Counted from the first letter of the stretch, positions 1-9,421 are shown. The stretch: 46,877 nt of DNA from Flavobacteriales bacterium (GCA_002711125.1 PAHN01000007.1:136987-183863), one strand, 5' to 3'. Translations and numbers: made by a program. The notes: generated by a model from the sequence alone, not told the origin.

Positions 1-532
1 ATAGTCCTTTTTCTCTTGCCCACTGAGCATCGAACCATTTTGTTGCGTTAATTGTCATTGATGAAAATGCTGAATTTCCTATTTTTCTTTCTACTGCTGG
101 ACCAACAACAAAAGGCCCTATTCCTATCGCTAATTCTGATAATTTAACTGATGCATATTTTGTTGCAAAACAATAGTCAGTTGCTGAAGCCATACCTACA
201 CCACCACCTACTGCTTTTCCTTGAATACGTCCTAAAATAAATTTAGGGCATTTTCTTGCTGCATTTATAACATTTGCAAATCCAGAAAAAAAATCTTTTC
301 CACTTTTTTCATTTTTAATTGCTATTAGCTCATCAAATGAAGCTCCAGCACAAAATGCTCTATCACCACCACTTTTTAGAATAATCACTTTTATGTCATT
401 ATCTTCTCCTGCATTTTGAATAGTGTTTGCTAATTCGCTTAATATATTTCCAGGTAATGCATTACTTTGAGGATGATAAAATTCTATTGTTCCAATACTA
501 TTTTTAACATCTAATTTTACGTATTCTTTCAT
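1..532 (-). CDS. enoyl-CoA hydratase/isomerase, PaaF-like (3' end outside window)
   Basis: Reading leftward from an ATG at 532, 177 codons remain open to the window edge, so the C-terminus is missing. The crotonase fold is clear: an oxyanion-hole motif (RAFCAGASFDEL) is followed by the second one (GRIQGKAVGGGVGMASATDY). It lies directly downstream of paaZ in the same direction. By context it is probably the 2,3-dehydroadipyl-CoA hydratase of phenylacetate breakdown. Methylglutaconyl-CoA hydratases look similar, so the family is certain but the substrate is inferred from the operon. Confidence 0.8.
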   Translation of the reverse strand, partial: MKEYVKLDVKNSIGTIEFYHPQSNALPGNILSELANTIQNAGEDNDIKVIILKSGGDRAFCAGASFDELIAIKNEKSGKDFFSGFANVINAARKCPKFILGRIQGKAVGGGVGMASATDYCFATKYASVKLSELAIGIGPFVVGPAVERKIGNSAFSSMTINATKWFDAQWAREKGL

Positions 533-610
533 TTGCTATTTATTTAAAAGTTCATCTATTTTTGACTTCCATGCGCTACGTCCTGCAATAACAAAATTTT
601 ATTTTCTTTA

Positions 611-2659
611 TTAATTTTGATTTAATTTTTTAACCATTGTCAGTATTGTAGCTAGCATAACTGTATCTCCTTCATCATCATATACATCTACAAGAAACTT
701 GACAATTCCTTTAGCTATATCATCTTCATCTCTTTTTTCTTGTTCAATTTTTTCTTTTGCAGTAAAACGTACTCCAATAGTCATTCCAGGATATACGGGT
801 TTGGTGAATCTACATTCATCGATTCCATAGTTTAATAATACAGGACCTTTTGGTGGATCTACAAATAAACCCGCAGCCTTAGACATTATAAAGTATCCAT
901 GCGCTACTCTTTCAGTGAAAATTGTTCCCTCCAAAGAATTTTCATCCATATGTGCATAGAATTTATCTCCACTTAATTCTGCAAAATCTTTAATATTATC
1001 CAAAGTAACCAGATGTTTTTCTGTAATTACAGTATCTCCGATTTCAATTTCTTCAAAATGCTTTCTAAATACATGTGGTCCTTTAGTATTTTGTTGTCCA
1101 CCTACTTGATATTGTTTTGTAAGGGCTGTTATTGTTGTAGGATGACCTTGAATAGCAGTTCTTTGAAGATAGTGCTTTATTCCTCTTGTTCCACCCATTT
1201 CTTCACCACCACCAGCACGACCAGGGCCACCATGTGTTAGTAGAGGCATGGGTGAACCATGTCCTGTGCTTTCTTTTGCACATGCTTCATTTAACACTAA
1301 TATTCTTCCATGCATCGATGCAGCTCCTGTAACAAATTCTTCAGCGGCTTTCATGTTATTAGTTACAATCGAGCAAACTAATGATCCTTTTCCCATTCTT
1401 GCAAGTTCTATAGCTTCACTTATATTTTTATAGGGTAATATGGTAGATACAGGTCCAAAAGCTTCAATATTGTGGCAATCTGTATTGATAAAAGGATCAT
1501 TATTTAAAAATAGGATAGGAGAGAAGAAGGCACCTTTATTTTTGTCAGCACCAGTTACTTCAAACCCTTCTAAACTTCCAAATACTATCTCCTGCGTTTT
1601 TGAAAGTTGTTTTACTTTTTCTGTTACTTCTTCTTTTTGTTCATTACCAGCAAGTGATCCCATTCTTACTCCTTCAATTTGCGGATCTCCTATTGTAGTT
1701 TTTGATAATCTTTGACCTAGAGAAATTTGAACATCTTCTACTAATTTTTCAGGAACAATTATTCTTCTAACTGCAGTACATTTTTGTCCAGCTTTAACAG
1801 TCATTTCTTTTTGTACCTCTTTGATAAATAAATCAAATTCTGCTGTTCCAGGAGTAGAATCTTCACCTAGTACACAGCAATTTAATGAATCAGCTTCCAT
1901 ATTAAAAGGTACTGCTTCTTCAACAATTCTAGGATGTGATTTTAATATTTTTCCAGTGGAAGCACTACCTGTAAAGGTTACAACATCTTCAGATGTAATA
2001 GAATCTAATATCCCCCTAGCACTACCACAAATTAGTTGCAGGCTTCCTTCTGGAAGTATTTTAGAATCTATAATTTCCCTAGCCATAAATTCAGTTAGGT
2101 ATGAAGTTAGTGTAGCGGGTTTGACAATAGCAGGAACTCCTGCCATTAGATTAACAGCAATCTTTTCTAACATTCCCCAAATAGGGAAATTGAATGCATT
2201 AATGTGAATTGCTACACCTTGTCTTGGGACCATTATATGATGTCCAATAAAGGTTCCATTTTTAGATAATGGTGCTGCACTTCCTTCTACATGATAAGGA
2301 AGGTCAGGAAATTGTCTCCTGAGGGATGCATTTGTAAATAAATTTCCTATTCCTCCTTCAATATCTATCCAACTATCAATTTTTGTTGCCCCTGTTTGAA
2401 AACTTATTGGATAAAATTTTCCTTTTATTGAATGTAGATGAAGTGCTAATCTTTTTAACATTAGTCCTCTTTCTTGAAATGTCATTTTTCTAAGAGCAGG
2501 CCCTCCAGTTTTTCTTGCATAATCCATCATTTGAGAAAAATCTAACCCTTTAGAACTAGCTCTTCCAATTTCTTCACCTGTTATTGCATTATAAAGCGGT
2601 GTTCCTTCACCATCTCCTTTTATCCATTTGCCTAAGGCGTAATTATTATAATTTTTCAT
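611..2659 (-). CDS. paaZ: PaaZ: oxepin-CoA hydrolase / 3-oxo-5,6-dehydrosuberyl-CoA semialdehyde dehydrogenase
   Basis: Bifunctional ring-opening enzyme of phenylacetate catabolism. The N-terminal ~520 residues are an NADP-dependent aldehyde dehydrogenase. The catalytic Cys lies in GQKCTAVRR (residue 294) and the Glu in FNMEADS (residue 255), next to the known E. coli positions 295 and 256. The C-terminal ~150 residues are a MaoC-type hydratase with the SGDKFYAHMDE motif. The ATG at 2659 is preferred over an in-frame TTG at 2674 because it overlaps the paaY stop as ATGA and gives 682 residues, against 681 in E. coli. The tight overlap indicates translational coupling with paaY. Confidence 0.95.
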   Translation of the reverse strand: MKNYNNYALGKWIKGDGEGTPLYNAITGEEIGRASSKGLDFSQMMDYARKTGGPALRKMTFQERGLMLKRLALHLHSIKGKFYPISFQTGATKIDSWIDIEGGIGNLFTNASLRRQFPDLPYHVEGSAAPLSKNGTFIGHHIMVPRQGVAIHINAFNFPIWGMLEKIAVNLMAGVPAIVKPATLTSYLTEFMAREIIDSKILPEGSLQLICGSARGILDSITSEDVVTFTGSASTGKILKSHPRIVEEAVPFNMEADSLNCCVLGEDSTPGTAEFDLFIKEVQKEMTVKAGQKCTAVRRIIVPEKLVEDVQISLGQRLSKTTIGDPQIEGVRMGSLAGNEQKEEVTEKVKQLSKTQEIVFGSLEGFEVTGADKNKGAFFSPILFLNNDPFINTDCHNIEAFGPVSTILPYKNISEAIELARMGKGSLVCSIVTNNMKAAEEFVTGAASMHGRILVLNEACAKESTGHGSPMPLLTHGGPGRAGGGEEMGGTRGIKHYLQRTAIQGHPTTITALTKQYQVGGQQNTKGPHVFRKHFEEIEIGDTVITEKHLVTLDNIKDFAELSGDKFYAHMDENSLEGTIFTERVAHGYFIMSKAAGLFVDPPKGPVLLNYGIDECRFTKPVYPGMTIGVRFTAKEKIEQEKRDEDDIAKGIVKFLVDVYDDEGDTVMLATILTMVKKLNQN

Positions 2660-3249
2660 TGTGTTCTTTTCCAAGTATTAAAAATTAATTCTTGTTTTTC
2701 TTTTCTATTTTCCTCTATTTCAGTAAGTGGTGAGCACTCCTTCATTAATTGTTTGCATTCATCTGGTAGTTGCTGATATAGTTCAGTTCCTTTCGTTTTC
2801 CATTTAATCATATCATCAGAAACATTGTCTTTTATTTGTGCAGGGTTTCCTACTACAATCTTTCTATTTGGTATTTCCATTTCTCCTTTGACAAAACATA
2901 AAGCCCCAATAATACACTCATCTCCAATATTTGCATCATCCATAATAACAGCATTCATGCCAATTAATGTGTTCTTACCAATATTTGCTCCATGAATAAT
3001 TGCCCCATGGCCAATATGTGCATTTTCTTCTAATATGACATCTTTTCCTGGAAATATATGTACAATGCAATTATCTTGTATGTTGCAGCCATCTTTAACT
3101 ATTATTTGTCCCCAGTCTCCTCTCAGTGATGCCCCTGGTCCTATATAAACATTTTTACCAATAATAACATTTCCAATGATAGTCGCTTCTTTGTGAACAA
3201 ATGAAGAGGGGTCAATTACTGGCTTATATCCGTCAAATTCATAAATCAT
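2656..3249 (-). CDS. paaY: PaaY: hexapeptide-repeat (gamma-carbonic-anhydrase fold) thioesterase
   Basis: A left-handed beta-helix protein of 197 residues; E. coli PaaY has 196. Hexapeptide repeats run from about residue 20 to 140. The metal-binding histidines are visible in VHIFPG and in AHIGHGAIIHG. PaaY is known to hydrolyse dead-end CoA thioesters formed in the paa pathway and so protects the CoA pool. The ATG at 3249 follows the thiolase stop (3251) by one base. An upstream in-frame TTG would force a longer overlap and is less likely. Confidence 0.9.
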   Translation of the reverse strand: MIYEFDGYKPVIDPSSFVHKEATIIGNVIIGKNVYIGPGASLRGDWGQIIVKDGCNIQDNCIVHIFPGKDVILEENAHIGHGAIIHGANIGKNTLIGMNAVIMDDANIGDECIIGALCFVKGEMEIPNRKIVVGNPAQIKDNVSDDMIKWKTKGTELYQQLPDECKQLMKECSPLTEIEENRKEKQELIFNTWKRTQ

Positions 3250-3250
3250 A

Positions 3251-4453
3251 TTATACTCTTTCAATTATCGTTGCATATCCTTGTCCTACACCTATACACA
3301 TAGTTATTAGTGCATATTTTTTATTTTGTTTTTGTAGTTCAATGGCAGCTGTTTGGATAATTCTTGTTCCACTAGCTCCAAGTGGATGACCAATCGCAAT
3401 AGCTCCACCATTTGGATTTATTCTTTCATCATCATCTTTTAGTCCCAACTCTCTAATACAAGCTAATGCTTGTGCCGAGAAAGCCTCATTTAACTCAATT
3501 ATATCCATATCAGCCAATGTTAAACCAGCTTTTGCAAGAGCTTTATTTGAAGCCATAACGGGTCCAATACCCATTATTCTTGGTTCAACACCAACAACAG
3601 CAGAACTGACAATTTTTGCAATAGGAGTAAGGTTATTTTCTTCAATACCTTTTTTAGATGATAAAAGCATTGCTGCAGCGCCATCATTAAGTCCAGAAGA
3701 ATTTCCTGCTGTAACAGAACCACCTTCTTTTTTAAATGCTGTTCTTAGCTTTGCTAAAACTTCTAGAGATGTCTTACCTTTAATAAACTCATCGTGTTCA
3801 AATATTATAGGGTCTTTTTTTCTTTGAGGAATCTCAACGGCAATTATTTCTTCAGCTAATCTTCCTGAACACTGTGCATTTGTTGCTTTCATTTGAGAAT
3901 GATAAGCAAATTTATCTTGATCTTCTCTAGAAATATTATATTTATCAGCTAGATTTTCTGCAGTAACTCCCATGCCATCTACACCATACAACTCTTTCAT
4001 TTTAGGATTTACAAAACGCCATCCAAAGGAAGAGTCAAACATTTGAGCATCTCTTCCGAATGCTTTAGATGCTTTTGAAATAACCCAAGGTCCTCTAGTC
4101 ATATTTTCTACTCCTCCAGCAATAAATAAATCTCCATCACCAGCTGCTATAGCTCTATGAGCATGTATGACAGCTGACATGCCAGATGAACACAGTCTAT
4201 TCACTGTTTCTCCTGGTACACTAAAAGGAATTCCTGCTAGCAATAATGACATACGTGCAATATTACGATTATCTTCTCCTGCTTGATTTGCACATCCGAG
4301 TATTACATCATCTATTTTGCTTGCATCAACTTTAGTTCTTTTAATCAATTCTTTAATTGGAATTGCACCTAAATCATCAGTTCTTATATTTTTAAGTGTT
4401 CCGCCAAAGTTTCCTATTGCTGTTCTAACAGCATCTATAATATATGTACTCAT
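3251..4453 (-). CDS. paaJ: PaaJ-type thiolase (3-oxoadipyl-CoA / 3-oxo-5,6-didehydrosuberyl-CoA thiolase)
   Basis: A 400-residue thiolase, the usual length for PaaJ/PcaF. The nucleophilic Cys88 is in RLCSSGMSAV, His356 in GHPLGASGTR and the second Cys386 in MCIGVGQG. In the pathway it cleaves both C8 and C6 beta-keto-acyl-CoA intermediates to release acetyl-CoA and finally succinyl-CoA. It is the only thiolase in the cluster, so it probably serves both steps. The 99 bp between paaI and this gene is the widest gap between paaI and paaZ. Confidence 0.92.
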   Translation of the reverse strand: MSTYIIDAVRTAIGNFGGTLKNIRTDDLGAIPIKELIKRTKVDASKIDDVILGCANQAGEDNRNIARMSLLLAGIPFSVPGETVNRLCSSGMSAVIHAHRAIAAGDGDLFIAGGVENMTRGPWVISKASKAFGRDAQMFDSSFGWRFVNPKMKELYGVDGMGVTAENLADKYNISREDQDKFAYHSQMKATNAQCSGRLAEEIIAVEIPQRKKDPIIFEHDEFIKGKTSLEVLAKLRTAFKKEGGSVTAGNSSGLNDGAAAMLLSSKKGIEENNLTPIAKIVSSAVVGVEPRIMGIGPVMASNKALAKAGLTLADMDIIELNEAFSAQALACIRELGLKDDDERINPNGGAIAIGHPLGASGTRIIQTAAIELQKQNKKYALITMCIGVGQGYATIIERV

Positions 4454-4552
4454 TTTAAATCTTATTTGTTAAAGCTATAACCAAGTTTTAAACTTAATTT
4501 TGGAATAAAAATATTTTCTTCATTGTTATTAAATGTATTATTTTCTTCATTT

Positions 4553-4966
4553 TTATTTGAACCATTTTTTTTTTGTTATATGTACTTTACCATTAAATTC
4601 TGCTACTTCGATTCCTTCTTGATTTACTATTTTTATTAAATAAGAAGAGGTTTTTTCTTTTTGCTCTAATTCTTTTGTTTCAGCAATTAATATATCACCG
4701 TTCATCACTTTTTTTCTATGGTTAATTGATGTTTCAACTGACAACGATTGAATACCATATGAATTAGCTGCAAAAGCTAAAGCACTATCAGCAAGTGAAT
4801 ATGTTATTCCTCCGTGTGCTATATCAAATCCATTTGTCATTTCTTTTCTAACTTGCATTTTGAGTTTACAATATCCGCTAGAAATCTCTAATATTTCAAT
4901 TCCAAGCCATTTGCTAAACGCATCACCACTTAACATTTTATCAACTACTTTACTTGCTAAATCCAT
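4553..4966 (-). CDS. paaI: PaaI: hotdog-fold acyl-CoA thioesterase
   Basis: Small hotdog thioesterase of 137 residues (E. coli PaaI is 140). The active-site helix carries the AHGGITYSLADSALAFAAN pattern with Asp60, matching Asp61 of the E. coli enzyme. It removes CoA from aromatic pathway intermediates that would otherwise trap CoA. Its ATG overlaps the paaH stop as TAATG, so the two are likely translationally coupled. Confidence 0.92.
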   Translation of the reverse strand: MDLASKVVDKMLSGDAFSKWLGIEILEISSGYCKLKMQVRKEMTNGFDIAHGGITYSLADSALAFAANSYGIQSLSVETSINHRKKVMNGDILIAETKELEQKEKTSSYLIKIVNQEGIEVAEFNGKVHITKKKWFK

Positions 4967-6117
4967 TAGAAAAATTTTTTATTTTCTTTTACCATTATTT
5001 TAAGCATTGGAGAGGGTCTATATCTATCTTCACCATATTTTTTATATAAATCTTCTAATTCACTAAGAATTTTATTTATGCCTATTTCATCAGCCCAGGC
5101 CAATAGTCCTTTTGGATAATTCACTCCCTTGGTCATGGCTAAATCAATGTCTTTTTTGGTTGCAATATTTAGAAATACTGCATCAGCTGCCTCATTAATA
5201 AGCATTGAAAGTATTCTAAATAATATTTTTTCTCCAAGTTCATAGTTTTTTTTAGGTTCTGGTAACCCTAAAGAATAGTCATAAAAACCTATTCCAGTTT
5301 TTCTTCCCAGATAACCAGCTTCTTTCATTCTTTTTTGAGTAAATGATGGTTTGTATCTAGGATCAAAATAAAAAGCAGTGAATACAGTTTCTGTTACTGT
5401 ATAATTGATATCATTTCCTATGTAATCCATTAATTCAAATGGACCCATTCTAAATCCTCCAATATCTTTCATTGCCCAGTCAATGGTTGCAAAATCTGCA
5501 ATTCCTTCTTCATATATTCTTAAAGCTTCTCCATAAAAAGGTCTTGCCACTCTATTAACAATAAATCCTGGTGTATCTTTTACAATAACAGTTACCTTAT
5601 CCCAACTATCAATCACTTCTTTAGTTTTTTTATTTGTTTCCTCAGATGTTTGTACTGCAGGAATAATTTCTACTAAAGGCATAAGAGGTGCTGGATTAAA
5701 AAAATGTATTCCAATGACTCTATCTGCTTTTTCACAAGCTCCTGCAATTGATGCAATAGAAAGCGAAGAAGTATTTGTTGCAATTATGCAATTTTTATCA
5801 ACAATTGATTCTATTTCTTGAAATAGTTTTTGTTTAATACTAAGATCTTCTATTATTGCTTCTATCACTAAGGAACTTTTTTGTATATCTTCTAAATTAT
5901 TTGAGAATTTAATTCTTGAAATAATTTGTTCTTTTATTTCATTATTAATTTTTTCTTTCTCTACTAATCGGTTAAGTATTTTATTGAGTTTATTTTTGGA
6001 ATTTTCTAAAGAATCATTAAAGGAATCATAAAGGCATACTTCATGGCCTTTAGTGGCAGCTATTTGAGCAATTCCAGAACCCATTGTTCCAGCACCAATT
6101 ACACTTACTTTAATCAT
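4966..6117 (-). CDS. paaH: PaaH: 3-hydroxyadipyl-CoA dehydrogenase
   Basis: NAD-dependent 3-hydroxyacyl-CoA dehydrogenase of 383 residues. The Rossmann motif VIGAGTMGSGIAQIAA starts at residue 6. The catalytic His is in GIHFFNPAPLMPLVEII, and the substrate domain contains DTPGFIVNRVARPF and GRKTGIGFYDY. A second 3HCDH C-terminal domain follows (from about residue 290). At 383 residues it is shorter than E. coli PaaH (475), mostly in the region between the two C-terminal domains. It follows paaG by a single base. Confidence 0.9.
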   Translation of the reverse strand: MIKVSVIGAGTMGSGIAQIAATKGHEVCLYDSFNDSLENSKNKLNKILNRLVEKEKINNEIKEQIISRIKFSNNLEDIQKSSLVIEAIIEDLSIKQKLFQEIESIVDKNCIIATNTSSLSIASIAGACEKADRVIGIHFFNPAPLMPLVEIIPAVQTSEETNKKTKEVIDSWDKVTVIVKDTPGFIVNRVARPFYGEALRIYEEGIADFATIDWAMKDIGGFRMGPFELMDYIGNDINYTVTETVFTAFYFDPRYKPSFTQKRMKEAGYLGRKTGIGFYDYSLGLPEPKKNYELGEKILFRILSMLINEAADAVFLNIATKKDIDLAMTKGVNYPKGLLAWADEIGINKILSELEDLYKKYGEDRYRPSPMLKIMVKENKKFF

Positions 6118-6118
6118 T

Positions 6119-6889
6119 TTAATTTCCTTTAAAATTTGGTTTTCTTTTTTCTAAAAAAGCCTGTACACCTTCTTTATAGTCGTTAGTGTTGGCAGCTATT
6201 GTTTGATATTCTTTTTCTAATTCAAGTTGTTCTTCAAGATTATTATTTAAAGAGGAATTAAGTGCTTTTTTTGTTAGACCTAGACCTCTAGTTGGCATCT
6301 TAGCTAGTTTTTCAGATAGCTTAATGCTTTCTTCTACAAAAATATCTGATTCATAAACTTTGTAAATCATGCCCATTTTTTGTGCATCATTTGCTGAAAT
6401 AGGATCTCCAGTTAACATTAAAGATATGGCTCTTTGCATCCCAATTAATCTAGGAAGTATAAAAGTAGCACCACTATCTGGTATAAGTCCAATTTTACCA
6501 AAAGCTTGAATAAAACTTGCCTTTTCACTTGCTATAATAATATCACAGGCAATAGCTATACTTGCTCCTGCACCAGCAGCTACTCCATTTACAGCAGCAA
6601 TAATCGGTTTTTCAATACTTCTTATTATTCTAATAATTGGATTATAGTGTTCTTCAATAATTTGCGTTATATCTGGTTGATTTGGATCAATAGCTTCATT
6701 AAGATCTTGACCAGCACAAAAGGCTTTTCCTTCAGCAGTAATTAGAATAGATCTCACATCATCATTATTCTTATAGTTTTTAAGAACATCCTGAAGTTTT
6801 AGTGCCATTTCTCTTATAAATGAATGATATTTATTAGGTCTGTTTAAGTATATTTTTCCTACGTTATTTATTATTTCAGATTTTATCAT
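6119..6889 (-). CDS. paaG: PaaG: 1,2-epoxyphenylacetyl-CoA isomerase
   Basis: Crotonase-superfamily protein of 256 residues. It has AFCAGQDLNEA and AAVNGVAAGAGASIAIACD oxyanion motifs and Asp138 in GLIPDSGATFILPRL, the acidic residue expected in PaaG-type isomerases. It converts the ring epoxide to oxepin-CoA and also moves a double bond later in the pathway. It sits 38 bp downstream of paaD and one base before paaH. The presence of the Asp makes PaaG a better fit than the paralogous hydratase at the window's left edge. Confidence 0.92.
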   Translation of the reverse strand: MIKSEIINNVGKIYLNRPNKYHSFIREMALKLQDVLKNYKNNDDVRSILITAEGKAFCAGQDLNEAIDPNQPDITQIIEEHYNPIIRIIRSIEKPIIAAVNGVAAGAGASIAIACDIIIASEKASFIQAFGKIGLIPDSGATFILPRLIGMQRAISLMLTGDPISANDAQKMGMIYKVYESDIFVEESIKLSEKLAKMPTRGLGLTKKALNSSLNNNLEEQLELEKEYQTIAANTNDYKEGVQAFLEKRKPNFKGN

Positions 6890-6927
6890 ACTCTATATTT
6901 ATTTAAGCTAAAATAATAAATTTAATC

Positions 6928-7380
6928 TTAGATGCATTTAAAAGCTTCGAATGGTTCTAAACAATCAACACATTTGTGCATTGCTTTGCATGCAGTTGCT
7001 CCAAATTCACTAATTAGCTTTGTGTTTTCAGATAAACATAATGGACATGCAATAACTTTAGATGGAGGAGCTATGCCATATTTTTGTAATTTTTCTTTAG
7101 TTTTTTCTGACATCCAATCAGTTGTCCAAGCTGGTGAATAAACTAATTCTATTTTGAAATTATCAATACCATTTTTTAATAGGCATGTTTCAATATCGTC
7201 TGTAAATGTTTTAACTGCCGGACATCCAGAATAAGTTGGTGTTACACATATTTTATATGAATTATTATTATATGAAACTTCTCTTACTACTCCAAGTTCT
7301 ACAACAGAGATGACAGGTATCTCTGGGTCAGGCACCGTATTTAGTATTTTCCAAATATGTTGTATTTTACCACTTTGCAT
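6928..7380 (-). CDS. paaD: PaaD: MIP18/DUF59-family Fe-S assembly factor for the epoxidase
   Basis: 150 residues from an ATG at 7380. A DUF59 core (VPDPEIPVISVVELGVVR, then TPTYSGCPAV) is followed by a C-terminal four-Cys zinc-ribbon-like tail (CPLC, ACKAMHKC, CVDC). PaaD is needed for phenylacetyl-CoA epoxidase activity and is thought to help mature its Fe-S cluster. The ATG lies inside the end of paaC (14-bp overlap). A longer reading exists only from a TTG at 7416, which is less likely. Confidence 0.92.
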   Translation of the reverse strand: MQSGKIQHIWKILNTVPDPEIPVISVVELGVVREVSYNNNSYKICVTPTYSGCPAVKTFTDDIETCLLKNGIDNFKIELVYSPAWTTDWMSEKTKEKLQKYGIAPPSKVIACPLCLSENTKLISEFGATACKAMHKCVDCLEPFEAFKCI

Positions 7381-8113
7381 CAGGGTATGCTCTAGGTAAA
7401 TATTGCATTTCAGCAAGTAAGAAACCTAAGTGTTCTGTATGAATTCCTTTTTTACTTCCAGAAGCCATATATCCGTCTTCAGGTTTATTTAGCTTTCCTT
7501 TATTTAGAGTATCAATAATAATTTTATTCCATTCATTCTTTAATTTTTTATTATCTACTCCAATTCCTTCTTGCAACATTTTATTATCAATTTCATCCAT
7601 TTCAAAAAACTCTCCTGTAAATTGCCATAAAAAATCGAGAGATTTTTGAACTTTTTCATTACTTTCATTTGTTCCATCTCCCAATCTTATTATCCAGTTA
7701 CTAGAGTGGCGTAAATGATATTTTACTTCTTTAATGGATTTAGAAGCTAATGCAGCAAGTGTTTCATCTTTACTCTTTGATAATTCGTTATAAAAAAGAT
7801 ATTTAAAAGCATCTCTTAGAAAATTACGAACCATTGTGGTGCCAAAATGTCCATTTTTTTGCTCGGAAATTTGATAATTAAAAAATTCTCTTTCATTTCT
7901 TTTAAATGCTAATTCATCGGCAGATTTATTTCCATCTATTTTACTAGCATATTCATAGAAGCCATTAGCTTGGCCAAATAAGTCTAGTCCAATATTTGAT
8001 AATGCAATATCTTCTTCTAATGTTGGTCCTTTTGAACACCATTCAGACATTCTTTGACCTAAGATTAAAGAACAATCTGCAATTCTTAAAATGTAAATAA
8101 ATAAATTATCCAT
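7367..8113 (-). CDS. paaC: PaaC: structural subunit of phenylacetyl-CoA 1,2-epoxidase
   Basis: Ferritin-like four-helix protein of 248 residues, the same length as E. coli PaaC. It pairs with PaaA in the catalytic core but lacks a complete di-iron ligand set, as expected for the structural partner. Recognisable stretches are the N-terminal LADCSLILGQRMSEW-like helix and the ELAFKRNEREFFN and HLRHSSNWIIRLGDG segments. It starts two bases after the paaB stop and overlaps paaD by 14 bp. Confidence 0.92.
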   Translation of the reverse strand: MDNLFIYILRIADCSLILGQRMSEWCSKGPTLEEDIALSNIGLDLFGQANGFYEYASKIDGNKSADELAFKRNEREFFNYQISEQKNGHFGTTMVRNFLRDAFKYLFYNELSKSKDETLAALASKSIKEVKYHLRHSSNWIIRLGDGTNESNEKVQKSLDFLWQFTGEFFEMDEIDNKMLQEGIGVDNKKLKNEWNKIIIDTLNKGKLNKPEDGYMASGSKKGIHTEHLGFLLAEMQYLPRAYPDAKW

Positions 8114-8115
8114 AT

Positions 8116-8400
8116 TTAAATATGTTTTGCTCCATCTGGCATGGTGTAAAAAGTTGGATGTCTATACATTTTGTCATTTGACGGATCAAAAAAAGCTTCA
8201 CTATCTTCTGATTCAGAAGAAATAATTTCACTTGACTTTACAACCCATATACATGAACCTTCATTTCTTCTAGTGTATAGGTCTCTTGCATTTTCAAGAG
8301 CCATTATTTTGTCAGCTGCATGAACATTTCCAACATGTTTATGCGCTAAACCATTTTTAGTTTGTATGAACACTTCCCATACTGTTGCTTTTTCTGTCAT
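8116..8400 (-). CDS. paaB: PaaB: small subunit of phenylacetyl-CoA 1,2-epoxidase
   Basis: 94 residues, compared with 95 in E. coli. It has the family start WEVFIQTKNGLAHKHVGNVHA followed by ALENARDLYTRRNEGSCIWVV and a C-terminal KMYRHPTFYTMPDGAKHI. PaaB bridges PaaAC heterodimers into the active assembly. It lies 10 bp downstream of paaA and 2 bp upstream of paaC, in the standard paaABC order. Confidence 0.95.
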   Translation of the reverse strand: MTEKATVWEVFIQTKNGLAHKHVGNVHAADKIMALENARDLYTRRNEGSCIWVVKSSEIISSESEDSEAFFDPSNDKMYRHPTFYTMPDGAKHI

Positions 8401-8410
8401 TATTATTTAA

Positions 8411-9328
8411 TTAGTTTATTGTATTTTTTTTAGCATATTCTCTAGCTGCTTTTCTTACCCAAGCGCCATCTTCATGTGCCTTTTTGTGATGATCCAATCT
8501 TTGCTGATTACACGGGCCATTTCCATTAACAACATTCCAAAATTCATCCCAATCCATTTCTCCAAAATCATAGTGTCCTCTCTCTTCGTTCCACTTCAAA
8601 TCTGGGTCAGGAATTGTAAGTCCAATTACTTCGGCTTGCCCTACGGTTTTATCAATAAAATTTTGACGTAATTCATCGTTAGTTTGTCTTTTAATTTTCC
8701 ATTTCATTGCATTCCCAGATCTAGGAGATTCGGAGTCTTGAGGACCAAACATCATTATTGAGGGCCACCAGAATCTGTTCAATGCATCTTGTGCCATTGC
8801 TTTTTGTTCTGCTGTTCCTTTTGCCATTTCTGCCATTATCTCATACCCTTGTCTTTGATGAAAACTTTCTTCTTTACATATTTTTATCATTGCTCTTGAG
8901 TATGGTCCATATGATGTTCGTTGAAGAGAAACCTGATTAACAATAGCTGCACCATCAACAAGCCAACCAATCGCTCCCATGTCTGCCCATGTTAATGTGG
9001 GATAGTTAAAAATAGAAGAGTATTTTGCTTTTTCATCGTGTAATTGTTGTACAAGCTCTTCTCTAGAAATGCCTAATGTTTCACAGGCTGAATATAGGTA
9101 CAATCCATGACCAGCTTCATCTTGCACTTTTGCTAAAAGAATCATTTTAGCTCTTAGTGATGGTGCTCTTGTTATCCAGTTTCCCTCTGGCTGCATACCA
9201 ATAACTTCTGAGTGAGCGTGTTGAGACATCTGTCTAATCAAATGATTTCTATAACCATCTGGCATCCAGTCTTTTGGTTCAATTTTTTGTTCTTTTTCTA
9301 TTTTTTCTTGAAAGTTTTTTTCATTCAT
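8411..9328 (-). CDS. paaA: PaaA: catalytic di-iron subunit of phenylacetyl-CoA 1,2-epoxidase
   Basis: Ferritin-like oxygenase subunit of 305 residues (E. coli 309). The di-iron ligands are visible as two E-x-x-H pairs, Glu71/His74 in QDEAGHG and Glu154/His157 in KEESFHQ, with Glu41 in the first helix. With PaaB, PaaC and the reductase PaaE it epoxidises the aromatic ring of phenylacetyl-CoA using O2. It is the first gene of the leftward operon and is transcribed divergently from paaE. Confidence 0.97.
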   Translation of the reverse strand: MNEKNFQEKIEKEQKIEPKDWMPDGYRNHLIRQMSQHAHSEVIGMQPEGNWITRAPSLRAKMILLAKVQDEAGHGLYLYSACETLGISREELVQQLHDEKAKYSSIFNYPTLTWADMGAIGWLVDGAAIVNQVSLQRTSYGPYSRAMIKICKEESFHQRQGYEIMAEMAKGTAEQKAMAQDALNRFWWPSIMMFGPQDSESPRSGNAMKWKIKRQTNDELRQNFIDKTVGQAEVIGLTIPDPDLKWNEERGHYDFGEMDWDEFWNVVNGNGPCNQQRLDHHKKAHEDGAWVRKAAREYAKKNTIN

Positions 9329-9346
9329 TGGATTATATTATAGTTG

Positions 9347-9354
9347 CAAATTTA
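9347..9354 (-). promoter_or_regulatory. TAnnTTTG promoter element for the leftward paa operon
   Basis: On the minus strand the bases read TAAATTTG, an exact match to the Bacteroidota -7 consensus TAnnTTTG. It lies 18 bases upstream of the paaA ATG. No well-spaced -33 TTTG is visible (one occurs 13 bp upstream instead of about 19), so the call rests on the -7 box and its position. Confidence 0.5.
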
Positions 9355-9413
9355 TTAAATTCTATTTCAAAAATTATGATATTTAGGTCTTAAATTATTT
9401 ACTTATAAATTGG

Positions 9414-9421
9414 TATTTTTG
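9414..9421 (+). promoter_or_regulatory. TAnnTTTG promoter element for paaE
   Basis: TATTTTTG matches the Bacteroidota -7 box and ends 15 bases before the paaE ATG at 9437. Together with the opposite box at 9347-9354 it makes the 108-bp paaA-paaE spacer a divergent promoter region, where a shared regulator could act. Confidence 0.45.

Noticed and set aside
536-598. 20-codon startless frame (VIAGRSAWKSKIDELLNK) between paaZ and the paaF-like gene as a gene remnant
   Set aside because: A stop lies right before it, and a 20-codon open run is not surprising in such a short spacer. It may simply be a leader or chance.
1013-2207. Open frames on the plus strand opposite paaZ (60-130 codons)
   Set aside because: They are antisense shadows of a gene with clear family motifs. 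They lack start-site signals and homologous features.
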